Assembly: GCA_045600045.1 (NCBI GenBank)
Contig: JAZRXD010000093.1
Coordinates: 1-20,645 of the forward strand
Source of the DNA: UBA1715 sp045600045
GTDB taxonomy: Bacteria > Bacteroidota > Bacteroidia > Bacteroidales > UBA1715
Length of the DNA: 20,645 bases
Direction of reading: 5' to 3'
Of this stretch, positions 7,475 through 16,673 are shown in pieces. Each line of letters begins with the position of its first letter. The first letter of the stretch is position 1. The notes beneath the pieces are model-generated. The model saw only the letters and a list, made by a program, of their open reading frames with translations. It searched no databases and was not told the origin of the DNA. A program made the position numbers and the translations under genes.

Positions 7475-7487
7475 AAGAGCTTTTTCC

Positions 7488-7495
7488 TACCTTTG
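7488..7495 (+). promoter_or_regulatory. -7 promoter element of the ABC-F gene
   Basis: TACCTTTG is a perfect TAnnTTTG match, 20 bases before the GTG start and directly after the preceding terminator. The leader would be about 15 bases. Confidence 0.65.
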
Positions 7496-7515
7496 CAATT
7501 ATAAAAAACAATATT

Positions 7516-9378
7516 GTGGCTATTCTTCAAGTTGAAAATATTACCAAATATTATGGCGAATATCTTTTGTTCGATGATTTGTCGTTTGTAGTTAATCGGG
7601 GCGAACGGATTGCTTTGGTTGCAAAGAACGGAATGGGGAAAACTACGCTTATAAAAATTATTATGGGCAAAGATACCGTGGAAGCAGGACGTGTTTTGTT
7701 TGAACCGGACGTTTCTGTGGGATATCTAGATCAAAATTCCGAATTGGAATCGACATTTTCTGTCTATGAAGAAGTGTATTCTGCAAATCAAGCGGTCTTG
7801 TCGGCAATGAGTGGTTATGAACAAGCTTTGGCGAGCGGTGACGAAAAAACAATTCAAAAAGCTACCGATTTGATGGATTCCACTGATGCATGGAATTATG
7901 AAGCTCAAGTAAATCTTATAATTACGAAGTTGGAATTGCCGGCAAAACAAAAGATTTCAGAATTGTCGGGCGGACAACGAAAACGTGTCGCTTTGGCTAA
8001 GATTCTTATGCTTGCTCCAGATTTGTTGATTCTTGATGAACCAACAAATCATTTGGATATCAATATTATAGAATGGTTAGAAGAATATCTTAAGAAAATT
8101 AAAAGTACCTTACTTTTGGTTACTCACGATAGATATTTCCTTGATAATGTGTGCGATACAATTTTGGAGTTGGATAACAAAACCATGTATCGCTATTCAG
8201 GAAATTATTCGTATTTCCTTGAAAAAAAACAAGAACGACTACAAGTTCAGTCCGCCGAAGTCGCAAAGGCGAAAAACCTTATGCGTAAGGAATTGGATTG
8301 GATGCGTCGTCAACCGCAAGCTCGTGGTACAAAGGCACGCTATAGAATCGATGCTTTTTACGAATTGAAGGACAAAGCCGAAACAAAGATTGAAACAGGC
8401 GATTCAATGATTATAAATGTTGCCGGTCAATATTTAGGAAACAAAGTTGTTGATTTAAAAAGCATTGATAAATCCTTTGGCGAAAATCTTGTTCTGTCAA
8501 AAGTGACGTATTCCTTTAGAAAAGGCGAGCGTGTTGGTATTATTGGTGAAAATGGTTGTGGAAAATCAACATTGTTAAATATCATAACCCAACAATTAAA
8601 GCCGGATTCGGGAACTGTGGATTGGGGCGATACGTTGTCTATCGGTTATTACAAACAAGATGGTTTGCTTGGTTGTGACGGAAAACACGTGATTGATGTG
8701 ATAAAAGACATTTCCGACAAAATAGAATTGGAAAGAGGGCACACGATTTCGGCAGCACAATTTTTGGAACAATGGAATTTCCCTCGTTCTGTGCAATATT
8801 TATATGTATCGAAATTGAGTGGAGGTGAGAAAAAACGCCTGTATTTGATGACTGTTTTGATGCAGAAACCAAATTTTCTTATTCTAGATGAACCGACAAA
8901 CGATTTGGATTTGTTCACAATTCAACTTTTAGAAGAATATTTGTTGAATTTCAAAGGGTGTGTGTTGGTGGTTTCGCACGATAGGTTTTTTATTGACAAA
9001 GTAGCCGAACATTTGCTTGTTTTTAAAGGAAATGGTGTCGTGGGAGAGTTTCCAGGCAATTATTCTGTATTTAAAGAATACGAAGAAAAACGGCTGGCGG
9101 AACAGGAAAAGGCAAAAATTCCGCAAGAAAAAATTGATGCTAGATCATCGGAACCACGCAAGAAAAAAGGACTTTCATTCAAAGAACAACAATTATTTAA
9201 ACAAACCGAACGAGAAATTGCCGAATTAGAGCAAGAAAAAAAAGATTTAGAGTTATATTTGTCTTCAGGGACGTTGGGACAGAATGAATTATTAGAAAAA
9301 TCAAATCGAATTGGCGAAGTTTTAGCTTTGTTAGATGAAAAAGAATTGATTTGGTTGGAATTGAGTGAAAAGATGTAA
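7516..9378 (+). CDS. ABC-F family ATPase, Uup type
   Basis: A 620-residue soluble protein with two ABC domains and no membrane segment. Domain 1: Walker A AKNGMGKTT (36-44), signature LSGGQ (150-154), Walker B LILDEP (171-176), switch His204. A linker of about 80 residues rich in Lys/Arg contains MRRQPQARGTKARYR. Domain 2: GENGCGKST (344-352), LSGGE (434-438), LILDEP (455-460), His488. The charged C-terminal tail from about 550 is a predicted coiled coil (KEQQLFKQTEREIAELEQE), the feature that points to Uup rather than EttA. ABC-F proteins act on the ribosome; Uup is also linked to DNA branch handling. Ala36 replaces the first P-loop Gly, which I believe is common in Bacteroidota relatives. 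The start is GTG, supported by the promoter and by MAILQVENITKYYG. The EF-hand gene follows after 19 bases. Confidence 0.93.
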   Translation: MAILQVENITKYYGEYLLFDDLSFVVNRGERIALVAKNGMGKTTLIKIIMGKDTVEAGRVLFEPDVSVGYLDQNSELESTFSVYEEVYSANQAVLSAMSGYEQALASGDEKTIQKATDLMDSTDAWNYEAQVNLIITKLELPAKQKISELSGGQRKRVALAKILMLAPDLLILDEPTNHLDINIIEWLEEYLKKIKSTLLLVTHDRYFLDNVCDTILELDNKTMYRYSGNYSYFLEKKQERLQVQSAEVAKAKNLMRKELDWMRRQPQARGTKARYRIDAFYELKDKAETKIETGDSMIINVAGQYLGNKVVDLKSIDKSFGENLVLSKVTYSFRKGERVGIIGENGCGKSTLLNIITQQLKPDSGTVDWGDTLSIGYYKQDGLLGCDGKHVIDVIKDISDKIELERGHTISAAQFLEQWNFPRSVQYLYVSKLSGGEKKRLYLMTVLMQKPNFLILDEPTNDLDLFTIQLLEEYLLNFKGCVLVVSHDRFFIDKVAEHLLVFKGNGVVGEFPGNYSVFKEYEEKRLAEQEKAKIPQEKIDARSSEPRKKKGLSFKEQQLFKQTEREIAELEQEKKDLELYLSSGTLGQNELLEKSNRIGEVLALLDEKELIWLELSEKM

Positions 9379-9397
9379 CTAATTAAATTTCAATAAT

Positions 9398-11635
9398 ATG
9401 GCAAAAAGTAAGTACGATTGGAAATTTACTAATGTGGGTGGTGTTACTCGAGTTGACATTCAGTCGGGTGAGGACATAGCACATTTGGATGAATTGGATC
9501 AGAAAATGTGGACAGTTTTGAGTTGCCCTGTAAAAGGCCTTGAAATTGATGAAAAAACCCTAGAATTAATTGATGCCGACCACGATGGTAAAATTCGTGT
9601 TGATGAAGTTCGTAGTGTTGCAAAATGGATTACCAAAGTGTTGAAAAATCCTGATATGTTGTTGAAACAGGAAGATACAATTGCTTTGGAAGATATAAAT
9701 CAAGAAGATGAGGACGGAAAGAAATTGTACGATTCCGCAAAACAAATTTTGGCTAATCTTGGTTTGGAAAAAGATACAATTTCGGTAGCTGACACTTCGG
9801 ACAGTATTGCCATTTTTGCGCAAACGAAATTCAATGGCGACGGTGTTATTACTGAAAATTCAACTGATGACGAAGATTTGAAATCCATCATTTTATCTTG
9901 TATGAAAACTATCGGCGTAACACCTGATAGAAGTGGAGCCGATGGAATAAATGCCGAACAAATTGAAGCTTTTTACGCAAATTGTAACGATTATGTAACG
10001 TGGTTTACAAGCGAAGATGGTAATAAGGAAAACGTATTTCCATATGGCGATAATACCGAAGTTGCATTGAACGCATATAATGCTTTGAAAGAAAAAGTTG
10101 ATGATTTCTTTATGCGTTGCAAACTTATTGCATTTAACGAGGATTCAACAGCGGCTCTTGATGTTTCTGTTGCCAGAATGGAAGCTATCAGCGAAAAAAA
10201 TCTTTCTGCTTGTACCGATGAAATTGCTACTTATCCATTAGCTCGTGTCAACAACAAAAAAGAATTACCATTGAATGGAGGCATTAATCCGGCCTGGGAA
10301 AATGCTTTCGCGGAATTGAAACGTTTGATTTTCGATGTTGATTTTCCTAAACAAAAAACACTTTCTGAAGAAGATTGGAATTCTATCAATGCGAAATTTT
10401 CAGCTTTTGTGTCATGGAAAGGTGCTAAAAAAGGTGAAATTGTAGAGTCTTTAGGTTTTGATTCAATAAAAGCTATTGTTGACAAGAATCGAAAAGACGA
10501 ACTTTTGGCATTGGTTGCACAAGACAAAGCTTTGGAATCGGAAGCGAATGAAATTCAATCTGTTAACAAATTGACTCATTTGTACAGAGATTTGTACAAA
10601 TTGATTAAAAACTATGTCACGTTGTCGGATTTTTATAGTCGTGAAGAAGACAGAAAAGCTATATTCCAAGCTGGTACGTTGTTTATAGATCAAAGAAGTT
10701 GTGATTTATGTGTCAAAGTGAGTGATATGGGCAAGCACAATACAATTGCTTCGTACAGTGGAATGTATTTGTTGTATTGCGATTGCCATTCAAAACAGAA
10801 AAATGAATCTATGACTATTGCCGCTGTAATGACAGATGGCGATGTGAACGATTTGATGGTTGGAAAGAATGCGATTTTCTACGACAGAAATGGTTTGGAT
10901 TGGGATGCTGTTGTTGTCAAAATTATTGATAATCCTATTAGTATTCGTCAAGCATTTTGGTCTCCTTATCGTAAGTTTGGAAATTGGGTGACTGATTTGA
11001 TTAATAAATCAGCTGCCGAGAAAGATTCCAAATCCTTTGATGAAATGACAACGAAAGTAACGGAAAAAGCAGCGTCGGTTCCGGAATCAGCTGCAAATCC
11101 ACAACAAGCACAACCATTCGATATTGCTAAGTTTGCCGGTATTTTTGCTGCCATTGGTATGGCTTTGGGCTTCTTGGGTTCATTCTGCGTGAGTGTTGTT
11201 TCTGGTTTTGCTCAATTGACATGGTGGCAAGTTATTTTGGTGTTTGTCGGAATAATTTTGCTTATTTCTGGACCATCAATGATAATGGCTTGGTTGAAAT
11301 TGCGTAAACGTAATTTTGCTCCATTACTTGATGCTAATGGATGGGCTGTGAACGCACGAGCATTTGTGAATATTACATTTGGTGCTACATTGACGAAAAT
11401 GGCTCAATTCCCGGCTATTACATTGCAAGATCCATTTGCAAAAAAAGGAATGCCGGCATGGAAGAAATTTTTGATTGTATTTGCTGTTTTAGTGGTTGCT
11501 ATTGTCGCGCTTTATTTCTTCGAAATATGGCCATTCAATGGTAATGAAGCAGAAGCGGTGTCGGAAAAAGTTGCCCAAACTGTTGCAGATTCATTACAAA
11601 CAACTGCAGATACTATTCCTCAAATTATAGAATAA
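9398..11635 (+). CDS. Large EF-hand membrane protein, function unknown
   Basis: A 745-residue protein with no signal peptide. Residues 59-70 (DADHDGKIRVDE) form a canonical EF-hand calcium loop with Asp at 1, 3 and 5, Gly at 6, Ile at 8 and Glu at 12. FNGDGVIT (145-152) and DRSGADGINAEQIE (177-190) look like degenerate loops. A central region has a cysteine cluster, C435-x2-C438 and C461-x-C463-H464 (SCDLC and YCDCH), which could bind a metal. After an Ala/Pro-rich linker there are three hydrophobic segments, about 578-602, 606-628 and 690-710, and a short acidic tail. The topology suggests a cytoplasmic N-terminal sensor domain anchored by the C-terminus. It follows the ABC-F gene by 19 bases and is one base before the peroxidase. 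I recall uncharacterised proteins with the EF-hand plus cysteine cluster but no function. Confidence 0.88.
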   Translation: MAKSKYDWKFTNVGGVTRVDIQSGEDIAHLDELDQKMWTVLSCPVKGLEIDEKTLELIDADHDGKIRVDEVRSVAKWITKVLKNPDMLLKQEDTIALEDINQEDEDGKKLYDSAKQILANLGLEKDTISVADTSDSIAIFAQTKFNGDGVITENSTDDEDLKSIILSCMKTIGVTPDRSGADGINAEQIEAFYANCNDYVTWFTSEDGNKENVFPYGDNTEVALNAYNALKEKVDDFFMRCKLIAFNEDSTAALDVSVARMEAISEKNLSACTDEIATYPLARVNNKKELPLNGGINPAWENAFAELKRLIFDVDFPKQKTLSEEDWNSINAKFSAFVSWKGAKKGEIVESLGFDSIKAIVDKNRKDELLALVAQDKALESEANEIQSVNKLTHLYRDLYKLIKNYVTLSDFYSREEDRKAIFQAGTLFIDQRSCDLCVKVSDMGKHNTIASYSGMYLLYCDCHSKQKNESMTIAAVMTDGDVNDLMVGKNAIFYDRNGLDWDAVVVKIIDNPISIRQAFWSPYRKFGNWVTDLINKSAAEKDSKSFDEMTTKVTEKAASVPESAANPQQAQPFDIAKFAGIFAAIGMALGFLGSFCVSVVSGFAQLTWWQVILVFVGIILLISGPSMIMAWLKLRKRNFAPLLDANGWAVNARAFVNITFGATLTKMAQFPAITLQDPFAKKGMPAWKKFLIVFAVLVVAIVALYFFEIWPFNGNEAEAVSEKVAQTVADSLQTTADTIPQIIE

Positions 11636-11636
11636 A

Positions 11637-12836
11637 ATGAAATTTTTCACAAGACATAGAAGCCAACGGATTTGTTCGTTGGCTTTTTTGTTTGTGGTAA
11701 ATGTGTTTGCTGTTGCTTATATTGTTTCTAACAAGCAATCGAAGGTAAAACCTACACCATACAAATTTTCGGTTTCGTATGCAAAAGATTATATGAATAT
11801 TCCAGCCGATAATCCTATGACGGAAGAAGGTGTGGAGTTGGGGCGTTTTTTGTTTTACGACGGACGAATGTCGGGTCGGACCGATAGTTTGATGTCGTGT
11901 GCTTCGTGTCATAGGCAATCACGTTCGTTTGAATGTGGAATTGACCATCCTGTCTATAAAAACGGAAAAACATTTGGATTGACAGGAATTTCCACGCCTC
12001 ATGTCACCATGCCGTTGATAAATTTGGTATGGAACAACGAAGGCTATATGTGGAATGGCTATGTCCGTAAAGAAAACGAAACTTATGGTGGACGGTATGG
12101 TGTGCCTGAAAGTAAAGATTTTCATCAGAAAAATATTGAATCGTTTGTATGGATGATGATTGTTGCTCCGCACGAATGCAATGGAAATATTGACAAAACG
12201 GTTGGTTTAATACGTTCAGTGCCGATGTATCCGCCAATGTTCAAAAATGCATTTGGCGATGAAGAAATCACAATTGATAGAATGTCGAAAGCTATAGCAC
12301 AATTTGTTCGTTCTTTGGTTTCGTTTAATTCGAAGTTTGATCAGTTTATGCGTGGAGAGACAAATTTAACGGATGCGGAGCGAAGAGGTTTCTTTATTTT
12401 TGAAACAGAGAAAGGTGACTGCTTTCATTGTCATGGCTCGCCAGCATTGCCGTTATGGACGACGAATATGTTTTTGAACAATGCGAAGGATGCTGATTTT
12501 TCGGACGAAAAGGACTATTCGTCTGTTACGGGAAATCCTTTGGATAAAGGAAAATATAGAGTGCCTACGTTAAGAAACATAGAATTTACGGCTCCGTATA
12601 TGCACGACGGGCGTTTCGCTACGTTGGATGAAGTTTTGGCGTTTTATAACTCTGGTTTAAAACGTTCTCCGTATGTCGATCCGTTGCTAATAGGCGTGAA
12701 TCATGGCGGAATGCATTTGACGGAAGATGAATTGACCGATTTAAAAGCTTTTTTGTTAACGTTGTCCGATACAAGCTTCTTGACTAATCCTGCATATTCT
12801 AATCCTCGTCCGGATGATGAATATTTCATAAAATAA
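11637..12836 (+). CDS. Diheme cytochrome c peroxidase (CcpA/MauG family)
   Basis: A 399-residue exported or membrane-anchored protein. The N-terminal hydrophobic segment (about 12-31) after RHRSQR acts as signal or anchor. Two c-type heme motifs, CASCH (88-92) and CFHCH (262-266), define the two heme domains; LGRFLFYDGRMSG precedes the first, and RVPTLRNIEFTAPYMHDGRFATLDEV (split here as RVPTLRNIEF and TAPYMHDGRFATL) near 308-333 is the family C-terminal signature, with Met322 a candidate heme ligand. Bacterial diheme peroxidases reduce hydrogen peroxide in the periplasm using electrons from cytochromes; MauG-like members instead modify proteins, and this cannot be settled from sequence. The ATG begins one base after the TAA of the EF-hand gene, implying translational coupling. 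Confidence 0.92.
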   Translation: MKFFTRHRSQRICSLAFLFVVNVFAVAYIVSNKQSKVKPTPYKFSVSYAKDYMNIPADNPMTEEGVELGRFLFYDGRMSGRTDSLMSCASCHRQSRSFECGIDHPVYKNGKTFGLTGISTPHVTMPLINLVWNNEGYMWNGYVRKENETYGGRYGVPESKDFHQKNIESFVWMMIVAPHECNGNIDKTVGLIRSVPMYPPMFKNAFGDEEITIDRMSKAIAQFVRSLVSFNSKFDQFMRGETNLTDAERRGFFIFETEKGDCFHCHGSPALPLWTTNMFLNNAKDADFSDEKDYSSVTGNPLDKGKYRVPTLRNIEFTAPYMHDGRFATLDEVLAFYNSGLKRSPYVDPLLIGVNHGGMHLTEDELTDLKAFLLTLSDTSFLTNPAYSNPRPDDEYFIK

Positions 12837-12858
12837 GTATATATTAGATTACATTTAT

Positions 12859-12866
12859 TAACTTTG
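12859..12866 (+). promoter_or_regulatory. -7 promoter element before the 191-residue exported protein gene
   Basis: TAACTTTG is a perfect TAnnTTTG match ending 16 bases before the ATG at 12883. It would let this gene, the M1 peptidase and the aminotransferase be transcribed independently of the peroxidase. No clear -33 TTG is seen. Confidence 0.55.
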
Positions 12867-12882
12867 TGCGTTTACTATTGAT

Positions 12883-13458
12883 ATGCGTATAAAAGGTTTA
12901 ATTATATATATACTCGGGACGATTTTTATGTCTCAAACAGCATTCTCACAGGTGAATTTTTTCACGGATGATGAAACTGATACTCTATCTACGAATTTTT
13001 ATCAACGAAATAAGTCTATCACAACCATGGCGGTTTGTAATATACCGTCATTGCAGGTTGGAACATCTTTCTTTATTCATAATGCAGAAAACCGTGTGTC
13101 GTATTATCTTGAACTAAAGTCAAACTTTAGTCGTCGTTATGTAATTGATGGTGTTGAATGTTATGGCGACGGAACTCGCGAAAAAGAAGTTGCGTATAGC
13201 GCGACAAATCTTAATGTTGGTTTGGCTCGCGGTTTTACGCGAAATTGGTTTATTTATGGCGGAGTGGGAGTTGTTGTAAAACATACTTCTTATGAAAATG
13301 AAGTTGAAAACAATTATCGATATACTGTGCCGAATAATGGTGTGTGGTTCAATCTGGTAGGTGGAGTTATGTACGTGTTGGATAATAATTTTTCAGCTTC
13401 TGTTGGCATAGATTTATATGATAGAGATGTTACGATAGGTTTGGGTTATACTTGGTAA
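12883..13458 (+). CDS. Exported beta-barrel-like protein, function unknown
   Basis: A 191-residue protein with a signal peptide (GLIIYILGTIFMSQTAFS, likely cut before Gln23). The mature part alternates polar and hydrophobic residues in strands such as SYYLELKSNFS, LNVGLARGFTR, WFIYGGVGVVVKH and FNLVGGVMYVLD, and ends in IGLGYTW. A terminal aromatic residue after alternating strands is the usual C-terminal signal for outer-membrane barrel insertion. An 8-strand barrel fits the length. I recognise no named family. Its stop codon overlaps the start of the peptidase gene (TAATG), so the two are probably translated together and may both serve the envelope. Confidence 0.8.
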   Translation: MRIKGLIIYILGTIFMSQTAFSQVNFFTDDETDTLSTNFYQRNKSITTMAVCNIPSLQVGTSFFIHNAENRVSYYLELKSNFSRRYVIDGVECYGDGTREKEVAYSATNLNVGLARGFTRNWFIYGGVGVVVKHTSYENEVENNYRYTVPNNGVWFNLVGGVMYVLDNNFSASVGIDLYDRDVTIGLGYTW

Positions 13459-15272
13459 TGAAGCGTTTGTGTGGCATATTGTTCTTTGTTGTAGTGTTGG
13501 TGTCAACAATGGATTTGTATGCGGAAAAGCCGAAAAAAGACCGAAAAAAATCCGAACAATACCCAGAATTTACTCGAGCTGATAGTTTACATGGTTTTTT
13601 GAACAAATTTCGTTTGTATGATGTTCAATTCTATGACATTGATATTGATGTCAATCCGCAGAGTAAATACTTGAAAGGAAGCGTTTCCATGGATTTTATT
13701 TGGAAAGGCGGAGGTGTAGGTGCAGACGGTTCGTTGCAAATGCAGTTGGATTTATCGTCGGTTTTAATCATTGATTCGATTTATATAGATAACCAAAAAA
13801 CGACAGTCGTAAACCGTGAGTACAATGCGGTGATGATTGCCATTCCTAATCAATTAGATGTGGATTCCAAACACACATTGACTTGTTGGTATCAAGGAAA
13901 ACCAGCAGAAGCCGTTCGTCCACCTTGGGAAGGTGGTATGGTTTGGAAAACTTCTTCATCTGGCAAACCTTGGTTTGGCGTAACTTGTGAAACGTTAGGA
14001 GCTAGTTGTTGGATTCCATGCAAAGACCATCTGTCTGATGAGCCGGATTTTGGAATGCGAATGAAAGTTGCTGTGCCCAAAGGACTTACTGTTGTCTCAA
14101 ATGGTTCGTTACAATCGCATGAAACGATTAATGATAAGGAAGTTTGGACTTGGCAGACGAATTATAGCATAAATAGTTATAACATAACATTTTATGCTGG
14201 CGATTATATGTATTTCGGCGAAGAATACCAAGGTGTGGATACAACGTTTACATTGAATTATTACGTTTTGCCTGAAGATGAAGCAAAAGCTCGAAAGAGT
14301 TTTGAACAATCAAAAACAGTTTTGGCTTCATATGAAGATTTTTACGGACCTTATCCATGGCCAAAGGATGGTTTCTGTTTGGTTGAAAGCCCTTACGAAG
14401 GAATGGAGCATCAAACTGCCATTGCTTATGGAAATGGCTTTAAAAATACCTTTGGAATGGATTATATCATTGTGCACGAAACGGCTCACGAATGGTGGGG
14501 AAATTGCGTTTCTGTAGATGATTATGCAGAGATATTCATTCATGAAGGATTTGCTATGTATTCCGAATTCTTATATGTAGAACGAATGTTTGGAAAAGAA
14601 AAAAGCGATACGTATGCACGTGCATGGAAAAGTTCAATGAGCAATATACGTCCAGTTGTTGGTCCTCGTGATGTGAATTTTTGGGATTACCACGATTCCG
14701 ATGCGTATATTAAAGGAGCTTGGACATTGAAAGGATTGCGTTATTTGATTGCCAACGACAGTTTGTTTTTTGATATTCTAAAATCTTATTATATGTCGCG
14801 TCGCTATCAGATTGTGACAGTTAAGGATTTTACCGATTTCGTTTATGAAAAAACGGGTACGGATTATTCTTGGTATTTCAAACAATATTTGTATAGCGAA
14901 AAAGTTCCTGAATTACAGTGGCGTTGGATTCCAATCACGGAAATTCCAGCGAATAAGGAAAAAGTGAATTATATTTTGGATGAAACTACTCAAGAAGAGG
15001 AATTGGCAAAAGTTTCATTTTTACAACTTCGATGGACAAATGTCGATGATGATTTTGTTATGCCCATATCGATAACGACAAGGGATTCGTCGGGAGCAGA
15101 AGTTTGTCCGAAAATTTATGTTGGAAATGGTTTAAGAACCCAACGGGTTGAAAATGTTCCAGTTACAACGAAAGGTGTGATTATCAAACGCTATGGGAAT
15201 ACTCAGGCAGATTTGTATTTTGAAAGGGATAATGCCTATTTCACAATGAAAAACATTAAAAAATTTAAATAA
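13458..15272 (+). CDS. M1 family metallo-aminopeptidase, exported
   Basis: A 604-residue zinc aminopeptidase. The signal peptide GILFFVVVLVSTMDLYA is probably cut before Glu23. Catalytic motif HETAH (340-344) is followed after 18 residues by Glu363, giving the zinc ligands His340, His344, Glu363 and base Glu341. GMEHQ (315-319) stands in the place of the GAMEN N-terminus-binding motif, and Tyr417 in DAYIKGAW is the transition-state Tyr. The N-terminal beta domain carries the typical YDVQFYDIDIDVNPQ start and WEGGMVW/PWFGVTCE. It should trim peptides in the periplasm. The ATG at 13458 overlaps the preceding TAA by one base; a TTG two codons earlier is in frame but less likely. The aminotransferase follows after five bases. 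Confidence 0.93.
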   Translation: MKRLCGILFFVVVLVSTMDLYAEKPKKDRKKSEQYPEFTRADSLHGFLNKFRLYDVQFYDIDIDVNPQSKYLKGSVSMDFIWKGGGVGADGSLQMQLDLSSVLIIDSIYIDNQKTTVVNREYNAVMIAIPNQLDVDSKHTLTCWYQGKPAEAVRPPWEGGMVWKTSSSGKPWFGVTCETLGASCWIPCKDHLSDEPDFGMRMKVAVPKGLTVVSNGSLQSHETINDKEVWTWQTNYSINSYNITFYAGDYMYFGEEYQGVDTTFTLNYYVLPEDEAKARKSFEQSKTVLASYEDFYGPYPWPKDGFCLVESPYEGMEHQTAIAYGNGFKNTFGMDYIIVHETAHEWWGNCVSVDDYAEIFIHEGFAMYSEFLYVERMFGKEKSDTYARAWKSSMSNIRPVVGPRDVNFWDYHDSDAYIKGAWTLKGLRYLIANDSLFFDILKSYYMSRRYQIVTVKDFTDFVYEKTGTDYSWYFKQYLYSEKVPELQWRWIPITEIPANKEKVNYILDETTQEEELAKVSFLQLRWTNVDDDFVMPISITTRDSSGAEVCPKIYVGNGLRTQRVENVPVTTKGVIIKRYGNTQADLYFERDNAYFTMKNIKKFK

Positions 15273-15277
15273 CGTAT

Positions 15278-16591
15278 ATGGAAAAAAAGACAGTGATACC
15301 TCGCGAGGTTGTTGACAAAGCTTTGGAGGCAAATGGAATTAAGTGTGTAGGGAAAGCTTCGATTCGTCAAATCGTAAAGGTTGTACGCGATATAGAGGAA
15401 GAAACGGGAATAGAGTTCGTTAAAATGGAAATGGGTGTTCCTGGTTTGCCACCTGCACAAGTTGGTGTTGCGGCCGAAATAGAAGCTTTGAAAAAAGGTT
15501 GCGCGTCAATTTATCCTCCAATCGAAGGTATCCCTGAATTAAAAAAGGAAATGTCGAAATTTGTTAAGAATTTCCTTGATATTGATGTTGATTCTGACAA
15601 CTGTGTTCCTACCGTGGGTTCGATGCAAGCAAGTTTTGCGGCATTTTTAACAGCGGGCCGTCGCGATGCGAAAAAAACAAAAACATTGTTCATCGATCCA
15701 GGTTTTCCTGTTCAAAAACAACAGTTGAAAATGATGGGCTTGCCTTTCGAAACTTTTGATGTGTACAATTATAGAGGCGAGGCTTTACGTGATAAACTTG
15801 AATCGTATTGTAAGAACGGCGACATTGCAACAATCGTGTATTCAAGTCCAAACAATCCTTCATGGATTTCGTTCACCGAAACGGAATTGAAGATAATTGC
15901 TGATGTTGTCAATAAATATGACATTGTTGTTATTGAGGATTTGGCTTATTTTGCAATGGATTTCCGTAAAGATTATGGTCAACCAGGTGTTGCACCATTC
16001 CAACCAACAGTTGCGAAATACACCGATAATTATATTTTGTTGATTTCAGCTTCGAAAGCATTTAGTTACGCCGGTCAACGTATTGCGTCGTTGGTGATTT
16101 CCAATGCTTTGTATATGAAGAAATTCCCTGACTTACTTCGTTTTTATGCTCAGGAAGAATTAGGTCGTGCAATGATTTATGGTGCTGTTTATGCATTGAC
16201 ATCAGGTACTGCATTTTCTGCGCAATATGCTTTTGCTGCAATTCTAAAGGCTGCTAACGACGGTTCATACAATTTCCGAAACGATATTTTGGAATATGGG
16301 AATCGTGCAAAACAAGCTAAAGAAATCTTTACGAAAAACGGTTTTGAAATAGTGTACGACAAAGACATGGAAAATCCGGTAGGAGATGGTTTCTATTTTA
16401 CTATTGGTTATCCAGGAATGACTGGCGGTGAATTACTTGCAGAGTTGTTGTATTACGGAATCAGTGCAATCACGCTTGATATTACTGGTAGCGAACGTCA
16501 AGGTTTGCGTGCGTGCACGTCGCAAATGTCGCAGCACAAAATTGATTTGTTGAAAGACAGAGCGAAACTGTTCAACGAAGCACATTCATAA
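15278..16591 (+). CDS. Class I/II PLP aminotransferase
   Basis: A 437-residue cytoplasmic fold-type I aminotransferase. It shows FVKMEMGVPGLPP near 48-60 (substrate-binding N-terminal loop), a glycine-bearing PTVGSMQASF cofactor loop, SPNNP (190-194), VIEDLAYFAMDF with the pyridine-binding Asp, the PLP lysine K260 in SASKAFSYAGQRIA, and the C-terminal carboxylate-binding Arg in GLRACTSQM. The amino-acid substrate cannot be read from the sequence. It is somewhat longer than typical aspartate aminotransferases. It lies five bases after the peptidase gene, so it is the last gene of that transcription unit; a role in using peptide-derived amino acids is possible but speculative. Confidence 0.92.
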   Translation: MEKKTVIPREVVDKALEANGIKCVGKASIRQIVKVVRDIEEETGIEFVKMEMGVPGLPPAQVGVAAEIEALKKGCASIYPPIEGIPELKKEMSKFVKNFLDIDVDSDNCVPTVGSMQASFAAFLTAGRRDAKKTKTLFIDPGFPVQKQQLKMMGLPFETFDVYNYRGEALRDKLESYCKNGDIATIVYSSPNNPSWISFTETELKIIADVVNKYDIVVIEDLAYFAMDFRKDYGQPGVAPFQPTVAKYTDNYILLISASKAFSYAGQRIASLVISNALYMKKFPDLLRFYAQEELGRAMIYGAVYALTSGTAFSAQYAFAAILKAANDGSYNFRNDILEYGNRAKQAKEIFTKNGFEIVYDKDMENPVGDGFYFTIGYPGMTGGELLAELLYYGISAITLDITGSERQGLRACTSQMSQHKIDLLKDRAKLFNEAHS

Positions 16592-16641
16592 CTTGTTAGT
16601 AAGTAGCATTTGTGATTGTCAGTTTTTTAGGATAAAAAAAA

Positions 16642-16649
16642 TAAATTTG
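16642..16649 (+). promoter_or_regulatory. -7 promoter element of the 89-residue protein gene
   Basis: TAAATTTG is a perfect TAnnTTTG match, 24 bases before the ATG at 16674. A TTG at 16616-16618 is 23 bases upstream, slightly more than the ideal spacing. Confidence 0.6.
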
Positions 16650-16673
16650 TGAATAATGTAAAAAATAAAGATT

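Noticed and set aside
7621..7650. Defective first P-loop in the ABC-F protein (Ala instead of Gly)
   Set aside because: The rest of the P-loop, NGMGKTT, is intact and I believe the substitution is common in Bacteroidota Uup relatives.
13452..13457. TTG start for the M1 peptidase two codons upstream
   Set aside because: The ATG at 13458 overlaps the preceding stop in a standard coupling arrangement and gives a normal signal peptide.
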